From Streptomyces sp. TP-A0356 (GTDB taxonomy: Bacteria; Actinomycetota; Actinomycetes; Streptomycetales; Streptomycetaceae): a DNA stretch of 34,498 nucleotides. The notes under the pieces were generated by a model that saw nothing but the letters and a program-made list of their open reading frames with translations, was not told where the DNA came from and did no database searches. The first letter of the stretch is position 1. Every line of letters starts with the position of its first letter. Shown here piece by piece: positions 13,425 through 22,900 of this stretch. The stretch lies in contig NZ_BBZJ01000027.1 of NCBI RefSeq assembly GCF_001417775.1, positions 115,197-149,694 of the forward strand. The letters run 5' to 3'. Both the position numbers and the translations under genes were made by a program.

Positions 13425-15953
13425 ATGGCAACGACCACACCAGCCGGTGTGCGGGCTCACGCCAAGCACGGGGGAGGCTCCCCGGACGGCGCTCCGATGA
13501 CGCACCGGCAGATCATGGAGGCCCTCTCCGGGCTGCTGCTCGGCATGTTCGTGGCGATCCTGTCGTCCACGATCGTCTCCAACGCCCTGCCGCACATCAT
13601 CGGCGACCTCGGCGGCGGCCAGTCGGCCTACACCTGGGTCGTCACCGCCTCGCTGCTGGCCATGACCGCGACCACCCCGCTGTGGGGCAAGCTCGCGGAC
13701 CTCTACAGCAAGAAGGCGCTCGTCCAGATAGCCCTGGTCGTCTACGTCCTGGGCTCGATGGCCGCGGGCCTGTCGCAGAACCCGGGCACGCTCATCGCCT
13801 GCCGTGTCGTCCAGGGTGTCGGCGTCGGCGGTCTGTCCGCACTGGCCCAGATCGTCATGGCCGCGATGATCTCCCCGCGTGAGCGCGGCCGTTACTCCGG
13901 CTACCTGGGCGCCACGTTCGCCGTCGCCACCGTCGGCGGCCCGCTGCTCGGCGGTGTCATCACCGACACCTCGTGGCTCGGCTGGCGCTGGTGCTTCTAC
14001 GTCGGCGTGCCCTTCGCGGTGATCGCGCTGATCGTGCTGCAGAAGACCCTGCACCTGCCCGTGGTGAAGCGGGACGTCAAGATCGACTGGGCCGGCGCGT
14101 TCTTCATCTCCGCCGCCGTCAGCCTGCTGCTGCTCTGGGTCACCTTCGCCGGTGACAAGTACGACTGGCTGTCGTGGCAGACCTACACGATGGTGGCCGG
14201 CGCGATCGTCCTCGGACTGATCTTCGTCCTCGTCGAGAGCAGGGCCAGCGAGCCGATCATCCCGCTGCGCCTGTTCCGCAACCGCACCATCACCCTGTCG
14301 TCGCTCGCCTCGCTCTTCGTGGGTGTCGCGATGTTCACCGGCACGGTCTTCTTCGCCCAGTACTTCCAGCTGGCACGGGACAAGTCCCCGACCATGTCCG
14401 GCGTGCTGACGATCCCGATGATCGGCGGTCTGTTCGTCTCCTCCACCGTCTCCGGCCAGATCATCACCAAGACCGGCAAGTGGAAGGCCTGGCTGGTCGC
14501 CGGTGGCGTGCTCCTCACGGCCGGTCTGGGTCTGCTGGGCACCATCCGCTACGACACGGCGTACTGGAAGATGGCCATCTTCATGGCCCTGCTGGGTCTC
14601 GGCATCGGCATGATGATGCAGAACCTGGTGCTGTCCACGCAGAACCAGGTGGCCCCGACCGACCTCGGCTCGGCCAGCTCCACCGTCACCTTCTTCCGGT
14701 CCCTGGGCGGTGCCGTCGGCGTCTCCGCGCTCGGCGCGGTCATGGCCCACCGGATCACCCACTACGTCAAGGACGGCCTCACCGAGCTCGGCCCCAAGTA
14801 CGCGCGTCTGGCGGGCCACTCCGGCTCCAGCGGCTCCATCCCGGACCTGAACAAGCTGCCGAAGCCGCTGCGCACGGTCATGGAGAGCGCGTACGGCCAC
14901 GGCATCGCCGACGTCTTCCTGATCGCGTCCTGCATGGCGTTCCTCGCCCTCGTGATCACCCTGTTCATCAAGGAGGTCCCCCTGAGGACGCAGGGCGCCC
15001 TGGCGCAGGCCGCCACGTCCGAGGCGGCGCCGGAGGAGGTGCCCGCGGCGGCCGCCGGGGCCGCCGCCCCCGTCGAGCAGGAGGCCCCGAGCCGGGCCGT
15101 CGCCGCCTCGTCCACGGAAGCCGGCCCCGAGGGCACGCAGCGGCTCTCCGCCGTCGCCACGATCGCCGCTCCCGGCGAGTCCGCGCCGTCCGGCGGGATC
15201 CCGGTCGGCGGCTTCGTCCGCGGAGCCGAGGGCGCGCCGGTCGCGCAGGCCGCCGTCACGCTGATCTCCCTCGGGGGACGGCAGCTGGGCCGGTCGGTGG
15301 CCCAGGCCGACGGTTCCTACGCGCTGGACGCGCCGGGCACGGGTTCGTACGTCCTGATCGCCTCCGCCGACGGCTTCCAGCCGCAGGCCTCGACGATCGT
15401 CGTGCACGAGGACCCGGTGTCGTACGACATCCTGCTCAGTGGCACCAGCGGCCTGAGCGGTGTGGTCCGCGCCGCCGAGACCACGCTGCCGGTCAAGGAC
15501 GCGATGGTCATCGTCACGGACGTCCGCGGCGATCTGCTGGCCACCGCCGTCACCGGCGAGCAGGGCGAGTTCGCCTTCGCCGAGCTGGTTCCGGGCGCCG
15601 TGACCGTCGCGGTGAACGCCGTCGGCTACCGGCCTCGGGCCCTGCCCGTCGAGATCGGTGCCGCCGGGGTCACCCGGCTGGAGGTCGACCTCGACTCCGG
15701 CGCCCAGCTCCAGGGCGTCGTACGGGCCCCGCACGGTCCGCTCGCGGACGCCCGCGTGACGCTGGTGGACGCGGCGGGCAACGTGGTCGGCACGGCCACC
15801 ACCGGCGCCGACGGGGCGTACGCCTTCACCGACCTGGGCAGCGGCGAGTACACCGTCATCGCGACGGGCTACCCGCCGGTGGCCACCGCGGTGACCGTGT
15901 CCGGCCGCGGTGTCGACGACCACGACGTCGAACTCGCCCACCCGGGCGAGTAG
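13425..15953 (+). CDS. MFS drug exporter (DHA2 type) fused to three carboxypeptidase-regulatory-like domains
   Basis: 842 aa. Residues 30-525 form a 14-helix MFS exporter of the EmrB/QacA type, beginning ILSSTIVSNALPHIIGDL and containing motif A-like GKLADLYSKK and motif C-like GATFAVATVGGPLLGG. After an Ala/Pro linker (about 530-595), three consecutive Ig-like domains follow (about 595-676, 677-760, 761-842). Each has the pattern G-V-V/F-R-x(8)-A-x-V-T-L/V ... G-E/S-Y/F-x-L/F (QADGSYAL, GEQGEFAF, GADGAYAF). Such CarboxypepD_reg/Cna-B-like domains are usually extracytoplasmic; with an even helix number the C-terminus would be cytoplasmic, which is odd. Exporters of this class normally end near 500-530 residues. 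AAGGAA precedes the ATG at 13425. The gene is co-transcribed with the MarR gene and followed by a strong terminator. Confidence 0.9.
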   Translation: MATTTPAGVRAHAKHGGGSPDGAPMTHRQIMEALSGLLLGMFVAILSSTIVSNALPHIIGDLGGGQSAYTWVVTASLLAMTATTPLWGKLADLYSKKALVQIALVVYVLGSMAAGLSQNPGTLIACRVVQGVGVGGLSALAQIVMAAMISPRERGRYSGYLGATFAVATVGGPLLGGVITDTSWLGWRWCFYVGVPFAVIALIVLQKTLHLPVVKRDVKIDWAGAFFISAAVSLLLLWVTFAGDKYDWLSWQTYTMVAGAIVLGLIFVLVESRASEPIIPLRLFRNRTITLSSLASLFVGVAMFTGTVFFAQYFQLARDKSPTMSGVLTIPMIGGLFVSSTVSGQIITKTGKWKAWLVAGGVLLTAGLGLLGTIRYDTAYWKMAIFMALLGLGIGMMMQNLVLSTQNQVAPTDLGSASSTVTFFRSLGGAVGVSALGAVMAHRITHYVKDGLTELGPKYARLAGHSGSSGSIPDLNKLPKPLRTVMESAYGHGIADVFLIASCMAFLALVITLFIKEVPLRTQGALAQAATSEAAPEEVPAAAAGAAAPVEQEAPSRAVAASSTEAGPEGTQRLSAVATIAAPGESAPSGGIPVGGFVRGAEGAPVAQAAVTLISLGGRQLGRSVAQADGSYALDAPGTGSYVLIASADGFQPQASTIVVHEDPVSYDILLSGTSGLSGVVRAAETTLPVKDAMVIVTDVRGDLLATAVTGEQGEFAFAELVPGAVTVAVNAVGYRPRALPVEIGAAGVTRLEVDLDSGAQLQGVVRAPHGPLADARVTLVDAAGNVVGTATTGADGAYAFTDLGSGEYTVIATGYPPVATAVTVSGRGVDDHDVELAHPGE

Positions 15954-16019
15954 TCCGGGCCCCGGCCCGTGGGGGGCGCGCTCCGAGCGGAGGCGCACCC
16001 CCATGGGCCGGACTCTTTT
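15953..16019 (+). terminator. Long intrinsic terminator after the MFS fusion gene
   Basis: An interrupted stem pairs GTCCGG and GGGGGCGCGCTCC on the left with GGAGGCGCACCCCC and CCGGAC on the right (15953-16013), followed by TCTTTT. It ends at the MFS stop codon and precedes the YceI gene, which must therefore have its own promoter or depend on read-through. Confidence 0.8.
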
Positions 16020-16064
16020 GAGCCTTCTACGGGGATATTCAAGGATTCAGAGGGAGACCACACG

Positions 16065-16886
16065 ATGGCACTGACCGCACGCATCCGCACACGGGACGGA
16101 TGGGCCGTGTCGCACGCGGTCGTCACCGTGACCGACATGACCGGTACGCAGGTGCTGCGCGCCGAGGCCGACGCCGAAGGAGCGGTACGGGACACCACCG
16201 CGCTGGCCCCCGGCGCCTACACCGTGATCGTGACCGCCGTCGGGTACGCGCCCGCCGCCGCCGGCGCGATCGTCACGGCGAGCGGACGGGCCGAGATCGG
16301 GGCCGTGACGCTGGCCCGGCAGGGCGGCGCCGAACTGCCGCCGCCCGGACCGTGGACCATCGACCCGGCGCACTCCTCGGTGGCCGCGCTCGCCCAGCAC
16401 CTGGGGATCTCCAGCGTGCGGGGCCGGTTCACGGAGTTCACCGGGCGCATCGAGATCGCCCCGGACGAGGTCGAGAAGTCCCGCGTCGAGGCCGTCATCC
16501 ACGCCGCGTCGATCGACACCGGCAACCGGATGCGCGACGACCACCTGCGATCCGGCGACTTCCTCGACGTCGAGAAGTACCCGGAGATGACCTACCGCTC
16601 GACCGGCCTCACGGCCGCGGGCTCCGACCGCTGGACGGTCCACGGCGAACTGACCATGCACGGCATCGCCCGCCCGGTCGACCTGGACCTCGCCTACCTC
16701 GGCACCGGCTCCGACCCCTGGGGCGGCACCCGCGCGGCCTTCCGCGCGACGACGGAACTGCGCCGCGAGGACTTCGCGATGAACTACAACCAGGTCGTCC
16801 AGGCGGGCATCGCCGCGATCGGCACCACGCTCAAGGTGGAGCTCGACGTCCAGGCGGTGCAGGGCGAGTCGCTGCCGCAGGCGTAG
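16065..16886 (+). CDS. YceI-family protein with N-terminal carboxypeptidase-regulatory-like domain
   Basis: 273 aa, longer than the usual 170-190 of YceI. Residues 1-85 are one Ig-like regulatory domain (RDGWAVSHAVVTVTDMTGTQVLRAEADAEG ... GAYTVIVTAVGYAPAA), clearly related to the three domains at the end of the preceding exporter. Residues 95-270 are YceI: GPWTIDPAHSSVAALAQHLGISSVRGRF, HLRSGDFLDVEKYPEMTYRS, LTMHGIARPVDLDLAYLG. YceI is a lipocalin-like barrel that binds polyisoprenoids or similar lipids. No signal peptide is present, although E. coli YceI is periplasmic. AGGGAG precedes the ATG. Domain sharing with the exporter suggests the two work together. Confidence 0.9.
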   Translation: MALTARIRTRDGWAVSHAVVTVTDMTGTQVLRAEADAEGAVRDTTALAPGAYTVIVTAVGYAPAAAGAIVTASGRAEIGAVTLARQGGAELPPPGPWTIDPAHSSVAALAQHLGISSVRGRFTEFTGRIEIAPDEVEKSRVEAVIHAASIDTGNRMRDDHLRSGDFLDVEKYPEMTYRSTGLTAAGSDRWTVHGELTMHGIARPVDLDLAYLGTGSDPWGGTRAAFRATTELRREDFAMNYNQVVQAGIAAIGTTLKVELDVQAVQGESLPQA

Positions 16887-16923
16887 GCACCACAGGGTCA
16901 GCCGGATCCGGCCCGACTGCCCC

Positions 16924-16929
16924 TAGGCT
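16924..16929 (+). promoter_or_regulatory. -10 box for the leaderless PPOX gene
   Basis: TAGGCT ends 6 nt before the ATG at 16936, with only GCCCCC between, so the transcript probably begins at the start codon. Confidence 0.5.
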
Positions 16930-16935
16930 GCCCCC

Positions 16936-17406
16936 ATGGCATCGAACATCGCGACGAACACCTCCGTGACAGTGGACGAGCTGCTGGACTTCGTACGCCC
17001 CCGTCACCGCGCGATCCTGCTGACGCGGCGCGCCGACGGCAGCCCCCAGGGATCGCCGCTGACCTGCGGAGTCGACGACTCCGGGCGGATCGTGGTCTCC
17101 ACGTACCCGGAGCGCGCCAAGACGCGCAACGCCAAGCGGGACGAGCGGGTCAGCCTGATCGTGCTCAGCGACGAGTGGAACGGGCCGTGGGTCCAGATCG
17201 ACGGCACGGCCGAGGTCATCGACACGCCGGACTCCGTCGAGCCGCTCGTCGAGTACTACCGCAACATCGCGGGCGAGCACCCGGACTGGGACGAGTACCG
17301 GGATGCCATGGTCAAACAGGGCAAGTCGATCATCCGGATCACCCCGGTGCGCTGGGGCCCGGTGGCGACGGGCGGCTTCCCCGCGAGGCTCGCTCCGCAG
17401 GAGTGA
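16936..17406 (+). CDS. PPOX-class F420-dependent oxidoreductase
   Basis: 156 aa split-barrel flavin/deazaflavin protein: FVRPRHRAILLTRRADGSPQGSPLTCGVDD, the strand VVSTYPERAKTRNAKRDERVSLIVL, then WVQIDGTAEVID and IIRITPVRWG at the C-terminus. Related actinobacterial proteins (Rv1155-type) use coenzyme F420 or bind heme degradation products; the exact substrate is not readable. The start is leaderless. The last 68 nt overlap the 3' end of the convergent TetR gene. Confidence 0.88.
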   Translation: MASNIATNTSVTVDELLDFVRPRHRAILLTRRADGSPQGSPLTCGVDDSGRIVVSTYPERAKTRNAKRDERVSLIVLSDEWNGPWVQIDGTAEVIDTPDSVEPLVEYYRNIAGEHPDWDEYRDAMVKQGKSIIRITPVRWGPVATGGFPARLAPQE

Positions 17407-18181
17407 GTAGGGCCCGGGCCACCATCGCCTCGATCCCGGCGATCAGCGTCTCCAGCGCGAAGGTGAAGTCCCGCTCGCGCATCTCCTCCACCGTGTCGCC
17501 GCCGCGGGCCTCCATGAGGTTCGCGGAGTGGTGCACGACCTCGCTCAGCTCGGGGCTCTCCGTCACCGCGCTCATGGCCTGGCGGAAGTACTCGTCCTGG
17601 CTCATCCCGGCCGCCGCGCACCGCTCGATGAAGTGGCCCTCGATCGTGCCGAACCCGTACACGAACTGGAAGACGGCCGAGATCGCGCCCATCTGGCCGT
17701 GCGCGGGCAGTCCGGTCAGCCGGATCACCCGCTGCACGGCGAGCGAGAAGGCGATGGAGTGGGGACCGATGTTGAGGAACGTTCCGGCCAGCGGGGACAG
17801 CCAGGGGTGGCGCACCAGCAGCGCCCGGTACTCCGTGGCGAGCGCCCGCAACTGGTCGCGCCAGTCCTCGTCCGAGTCGGCCGCCGGCAGCCGCATCTCG
17901 CCGAAGGCCGCGTCCAGCGCCAGCTCCAGCAGGTCGTCCTTGGTGTCCACGTACCAGTAGACCGACATCGCGGTGACGTTCAGCTCGGCGGCCAGACGGC
18001 GCATCGAGAACTTGGCGAGGCCCTCCGCGTCCAGCAGCCGCACGGTCGCCTCGGTGATCCGGTCGCGGTCCAGTCCGGACGGCTGACCGCCGCCGCGCGA
18101 GCCGCCGCCGCGGGACGCCTTGCCCTCCAGCCAGACGCTGGTCCGCGCCGCATGCCCGGCCCCCTGGGCTGCCTTCACCAT
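17339..18181 (-). CDS. TetR-family transcriptional regulator with C-terminal TetR_C domain
   Basis: 280 aa. A 35-residue Gly/Arg/Ser-rich leader precedes the helix-turn-helix (DRDRITEATVRLLDAEGLAKFSMRRLAAELNVTAMSVYWYVDTKDDLLELALD), followed by a TetR_C ligand-binding part (WLSPLAGTFLNIGPHSIAFSL ... FQFVYGFGTIEGHF). The ribosome site GGAAGGTG supports the ATG at 18181. It lies 124 nt downstream of the MFS exporter on the same strand, and the palindrome over the exporter promoter is the best candidate operator. The last 22 codons run antisense through the PPOX gene. An inverted repeat CCTCACG (18211-18217) and CGTGAGG (18231-18237) lies in its own upstream gap. Confidence 0.9.
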   Translation of the reverse strand: MVKAAQGAGHAARTSVWLEGKASRGGGSRGGGQPSGLDRDRITEATVRLLDAEGLAKFSMRRLAAELNVTAMSVYWYVDTKDDLLELALDAAFGEMRLPAADSDEDWRDQLRALATEYRALLVRHPWLSPLAGTFLNIGPHSIAFSLAVQRVIRLTGLPAHGQMGAISAVFQFVYGFGTIEGHFIERCAAAGMSQDEYFRQAMSAVTESPELSEVVHHSANLMEARGGDTVEEMRERDFTFALETLIAGIEAMVARALLTPAERASRGSRPSPPGPSAPG

Positions 18182-18305
18182 GGCGCACCTTCCTCGACAC
18201 TCCTACCGCTCCTCACGATGCTAGGCGCCCCGTGAGGGGGGCGGGGAACCGTGCGACCGGCCAGAAGCGTTCCGCGGCCGCCCGGCACCCTCGGACACCG
18301 AGCTC

Positions 18306-19784
18306 TCAGGCGACCAACACCTCCGAGTCCACCCGCTCCGCCCTCCGCAACAACGCCGCCGCCACCAGCCCTCCGAGCAGTACGGCCACCGCCCCCACCA
18401 ACTGACCGTCCGTCAGGCCCGAGGCGAACGCGTCCCTGATCCGTCGCCGCTCGTCCCCCGTCCCCGCCGCCGCCAAGGCCCCCGGCAGGGAGGTCGCGGC
18501 GACCGGGACCAATGCCCCGAAACGGGAGTTGAGGACCGCACCCAGCACCGCCACCCCCAGCCCGTTGCCGAACTCCGCGAGCGTGCCGTTGATGCCCGCG
18601 CCCACACCCGCCTTCGCGGGCGGGATCGCGCTCATGACGGCGTGCGCCATGGCCGGGTTGGCGACCGCGCATCCCGCGCCGATGAGCAGCAGCCCGAGGA
18701 GGGTCCCGCCGTATCCGTGCGGCGCGAGCGTCGCGATCGAGACCAGGCCGCAGGACATCAGCACCATGCCGAGCGCGATGGACACCGGCGTGCCGAGCCT
18801 GGTCGTCCACTTCGCCGTCAGCCCGCTGAAGTTGAGCGCCACGACGGTGAGCGCGAGCGGCGCCGTACGCAGGCCCGCCTCCAGGGCCCCGTATCCGAGC
18901 ACGAACTGAAGGTGCTGGGTGAGGAGGAAGAGCGCCCCGCCCATGCCGAAGGCGATGAGCACGGCCCCCGCGACCGCCCCCGTGAACCGGCGGTCCCTGA
19001 AGAAGTGCGGATCCAGCATCGGGTACCGGATCCGGCTCTCCCAGCAGGCGAAGCCGGCCAGCACGAGGAGGGCGAACGCGGCCGTCAGCAGCACGCGCGC
19101 CGAGGTCCAGCCGCGCTCCGGGCCCGAGATGATCGCGAACACGAGCGAGGCCATCCCTACGGTGGAGAGCAGGGCGCCGAGCAGATCGGGGCGGTCGCCC
19201 CGGGGGTTCCTCGACTCCGGTACGAGGGCCACGACCGCTGCCAGGCCCAGCGCCGCCACCGGCAGGTTGATCAGGAAGATCGCGCCCCACCAGAAGTGGT
19301 CGAGCATGAACCCGCCGAGGAGCGGGCCGGCCGCGAACCCCAGTGCGTTCACGGCGCTCCAGATGCCGATCGCCTTGGGGTGCTCCTCGGGCGTGAAGAT
19401 CTGCATCGCCACCGCGAGGGTCGTGGTGAGCAGGAGCGCGCCGCCGACGCCCATACCCGCCCGGGCCGCGATCAGTTGGCCGGTGGAGTCGGCGAGCCCC
19501 GCGGCCAGCGAGCCGAGTCCGAACAGGGCCAGCCCCGCGACCAGCAACTTCTTGCGGCCGTAACGGTCGGCCGCGCTGCCCGCGGTGAGCAGCAGGCCGG
19601 ACTGCACCAGGGAGTACGCGTTGATCATCCACTGGATGTCCGAGGTGGCCGCGCCCAGTTCGCGGGTGAGCGAGGGGATCGCGACGTTCAGCACAGTGTT
19701 GTCGAGCAGCACGGTGAGCTGCGCGAGACAGATCACGCCGAGGATCAGCCAGCGCTGGGGGTGTCCCTGGGAGGTGGTCGTCAC
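18306..19784 (-). CDS. MFS drug exporter (DHA2 / EmrB-QacA type)
   Basis: 492 aa from the GTG at 19784; the reading frame continues 18 codons upstream through the promoter and is not expected to be translated. Typical 14-helix exporter: LLDNTVLNVAIPSLTRELG, motif A GSAADRYGRKK, motif C-like AVNALGFAAGPLLGG, and a final helix LVGAVAVLLGGLVAAALL. The family exports hydrophobic drugs with proton antiport. The promoter directly in front (TTGTAC, 18-nt spacer, TACGGT) places the transcription start at the GTG. Followed by the TetR gene, probably in one regulatory unit. Confidence 0.92.
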   Translation of the reverse strand: MTTTSQGHPQRWLILGVICLAQLTVLLDNTVLNVAIPSLTRELGAATSDIQWMINAYSLVQSGLLLTAGSAADRYGRKKLLVAGLALFGLGSLAAGLADSTGQLIAARAGMGVGGALLLTTTLAVAMQIFTPEEHPKAIGIWSAVNALGFAAGPLLGGFMLDHFWWGAIFLINLPVAALGLAAVVALVPESRNPRGDRPDLLGALLSTVGMASLVFAIISGPERGWTSARVLLTAAFALLVLAGFACWESRIRYPMLDPHFFRDRRFTGAVAGAVLIAFGMGGALFLLTQHLQFVLGYGALEAGLRTAPLALTVVALNFSGLTAKWTTRLGTPVSIALGMVLMSCGLVSIATLAPHGYGGTLLGLLLIGAGCAVANPAMAHAVMSAIPPAKAGVGAGINGTLAEFGNGLGVAVLGAVLNSRFGALVPVAATSLPGALAAAGTGDERRRIRDAFASGLTDGQLVGAVAVLLGGLVAAALLRRAERVDSEVLVA

Positions 19785-19791
19785 GCTGTAC

Positions 19792-19821
19792 ACCGTAGAA
19801 CAACTCTTGTACGGCGTACAA
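19792..19821 (-). promoter_or_regulatory. Promoter and TetR-type operator of the MFS exporter
   Basis: On the minus strand TTGTAC (19821-19816) and TACGGT (19797-19792) form -35 and -10 boxes with an 18-nt spacer; the -10 ends 7 nt before the GTG. The -35 lies inside a perfect 15-bp dyad TTGTAC-GNC-GTACAA (19807-19821). A GTAC-containing half-similar sequence (GTACAC) follows at the start site. A repressor bound here would block RNA polymerase. Confidence 0.65.
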
Positions 19822-19860
19822 CGACGTTCCGGCCGCACCCGCGAAGGGCGTACCCGCGAA

Positions 19861-19902
19861 GGGCGGTGGCCCGGAGCGTTCGTACGCCCCGGGCCACCGC
19901 CC
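19861..19902 (-). terminator. Hairpin downstream of the glycosyltransferase gene
   Basis: GGGCGGTGGCCCGG (19861-19874) and CCGGGCCACCGCCC (19889-19902) form a perfect 14-bp stem with a 14-nt loop, 28 nt beyond the glycosyltransferase stop and upstream of the exporter promoter. There is no T-tract. Confidence 0.7.
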
Positions 19903-19929
19903 CGAGGAGACCGTCGGTCCCGCGAGCCG

Positions 19930-22900
19930 TCAGCCGGTCGTCTTCCGCGTGAGGTCGTAGAAGGTGGCCGAACCGACCGTCACCTTCTTGAAGTTCTTCT
20001 CGACCCACGAGCTGATCCGCGAGGAGACGTTGGAGCCGCTGCTGCCGCCGCGACCGCCGCCGAAGCCGCCGCCGGAGATGAAGTAGTGGATCCTGCCCTC
20101 CGTCACGTACTTCTGGAACTGGGCCAGTGTCGGGGAGGGGTCACTGCCGTTGAAGCCGCCGATCGCCATCACCGGTTCGCCGGTGGCGAGCTGGTAGCTC
20201 GCCGCGTTCTGGGAACCGACGGACGCGGCGGCCCAGGCGTACTTCCCGGCGTCCGTCTCCAGCAGCTTCTTGGCCTCGGAGCTGACGTTCGCGCCGTTGA
20301 GCAGTCCGCCCATGCCGCCCTCGCCCGTCCGGCCGCCGCCCGGGAAGCCACCCTGGTTCGGGCCGTTCTGGCCGTTCGGGCCGTTCTGGCCGGCCACGCC
20401 TCCGCCCGGGAAGCCACCGGTGCCGCCGTTGACGCCGCCCGGGAAGCCGCCGCCCTGCCGGCCGTTCGTGCCCTGGGCGTTGCCGGTGCGCTGGTTCTGG
20501 CCCGGCATGCCGCCGCCGAAGCCGCCACGCATACCGCCGCCGGGCCCACCGCGGCCGCCCATCATGCTCGCGCCCGCCGGACCGGCCGTGACGATCGAGC
20601 CGGTGTGGCCCTGGTTCACCGTGGTCAGGGTGTACGCGGTCGGGCCCGCGAGCGAGGCCGCCATGCCCAGACCCACCGCCGCGAGGGCGAGTTGCCGCCC
20701 GAGTCGAGCAGCGAAGATCAGACCGAGGGCGCCCACCAGACCGCCGACGAGGACCAGCCACTTCAGCCACGGCAGGTAGTTCGGGGTGCGGTGGAGGAGC
20801 ATGTACCCCCAGGCCGCGGTCGCCGTGACGGTGGCCGCGAGCGTGAGCGACGCCCACGTCCTCGACCGCTCCTCCCACAGGACCGTGGCGCCCATGCCGA
20901 CCAGCGCGGCGATGTAGGGGGCCAGGGCCACCGTGTAGTACTGGTGGAAGATGCCGGCCATGTAGCTGAAGACGACCGCCGTCATCAGCAGCGAGCCGCC
21001 CCAGGCGAGGAACGAGCCGCGGACCAGGTCCGCGCGCGGGGCCTTGCGGGTCAGCACGAGGCCCGCGACGAGCAGGATCAGCGCGGCCGGGAGCAGCCAG
21101 GAGATCTGCGAGCCGATCTCGGCGTTGAACATCCGGTTCCAGCCGGTCGCGCCCCATTGGCCGCCGTTGCCGCCGCCCATGCCGCCGACGCTGCCGGTCT
21201 CGTCGCCGTTGATGCGGCCGAGGCCGTTGTAGCCGAAGGTCAGCTCCAGGAAGGAGTTGTTCTGCGAACCGCCGATGTACGGGCGGGAGGACGCGGGCCA
21301 CAGCTCGACGATGGCGACCCACCAGCCGCCCGAGACGACCAGCGCCAGGGTCGCGAGGGCCAGCTGGCCGAGCCGCTTCCGCAGCCTCACGGGTGCGCAG
21401 ACGCCGTACACGATCGCCAGCGCGGGCAGGATCAGGAAGGCCTGCAGGGTCTTCGTCAGGAAGGCGAAGCCGACCGCGACACCCGCCCACACCAGCCACT
21501 TGGTGCGGCCGTCCTCCAGACCCCGGACGACGAAGTAGACCGTGAGCGCCATCAGCAGCGCGAGCAGCGCGTCCGGGTTGTTGAACCGGAACATCAGCGC
21601 CGCGACGGGGGTGAGCGCGAGCACGGCGCCCGCGATCAGACCGGCCGCGGGGCTGAACCGGCGCCGGACGGCCGCGTAGACCACGGCGACCGTCAGGACG
21701 CCCATGATGACCTCGGGGACGAGGATCGCCCACGAGTTCAGACCGAAGATCCGCACCGACAGGGCCATCGGCCACAGCGCGGCCGGGGGCTTGTCGACGG
21801 TGATCGCGTTGGCGGCGTCCAGCGAGCCGAAGAAGAACGCCTTCCAGGATCTGCTGCCGGCCTGGACCGCCGCCGAGTAGAAGGAGTTGGCGTATCCCGA
21901 GGCGCTCAGGTCGTAGAGGTACAGCAGACCCGTCGCGAGCAGCAGGCCGAGGAACGCGGGGCGCACCCAGCGCGGGTCCTCGGGTCGCCCGCGCCCGACT
22001 CTGCGCGCGAACGGCTGCTTGGGCTCACCGGCCTGGGGGGTGGGAGCCGGTACCCCCGGCTCCCGCACGGCCGTCGGGTGGGGCGGCGGCCCCCAGGACG
22101 AGGGACCCGAACCCCCGGGATGACTCGTCCGGTCGTAGTCAGTGGTCATCGTGAGTCCCTCACTGGGTGGTGTCGTACGGGGGTGGGGCGCCGTGCGGCG
22201 CTGGGGCAGCGGCGGGTACTGCTCGTACGCGTGGTGCTGCTGGTACGGCTGGTACTGCTCGTACCGGGGCGCGGTCGCCGTCGTGGCATAGGTGAGCGAG
22301 GCGGGGTCGTGGGAGATGACGGGGGACGCCGGCGTCGGGGAGTCCTCGCGCCGGTCCGGGAACACCCAGGCCCTGAAGAGCAGGAACCGCAGCACCGTCG
22401 CCGCGAGGTTGGCGGCGATCAGCACCCCCAGCTCCGTGGAGTGGGCGGGGTTGCTGGTCGCCGCGTTCAGGGCGGCGAGGGAGCCGCTGGTGAGAGCGAG
22501 GCCGATCCCGAAGACGACCAGGCCCTGCGCCTGGTGACGGACGGCGCCGCCCCGGCCCCGCACCCCGAAGGTGAGCCGGCGGTTGGCCGCCGTGTTGGCG
22601 ACGGCCGAGACCAGCAGGGCCAGCGCGTTGGCGACCTGCGAGCCCGAGAACTGCCGGAAGAGGCTGTAGAGCAGCAGGTAGAAGAGGGTGGACAGACCGC
22701 CGACCACACAGAAGCCGACGAGCTGGCGGGCCAGCCCCTTGGGCACGTTCTGCAGATCGCGGTCGCGCGGGTCGTCACCGAACGGCCGCGCGAGCCGGTC
22801 CAGCGGCAGCGAGCCGGTGGCCAGGGCCTTGCCGATGCGCCACACGCCCTTGAGGTCGTCCGTCGCCGTCTTCACGATGTGCACCGTGGAGTCCGGGTCG

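Noticed and set aside
13281..16004. 907-aa minus-strand ORF opposite the MFS fusion
   Set aside because: It is an antisense GC-bias artefact; composition is Gly/Arg/Asp-rich and no motifs are present.
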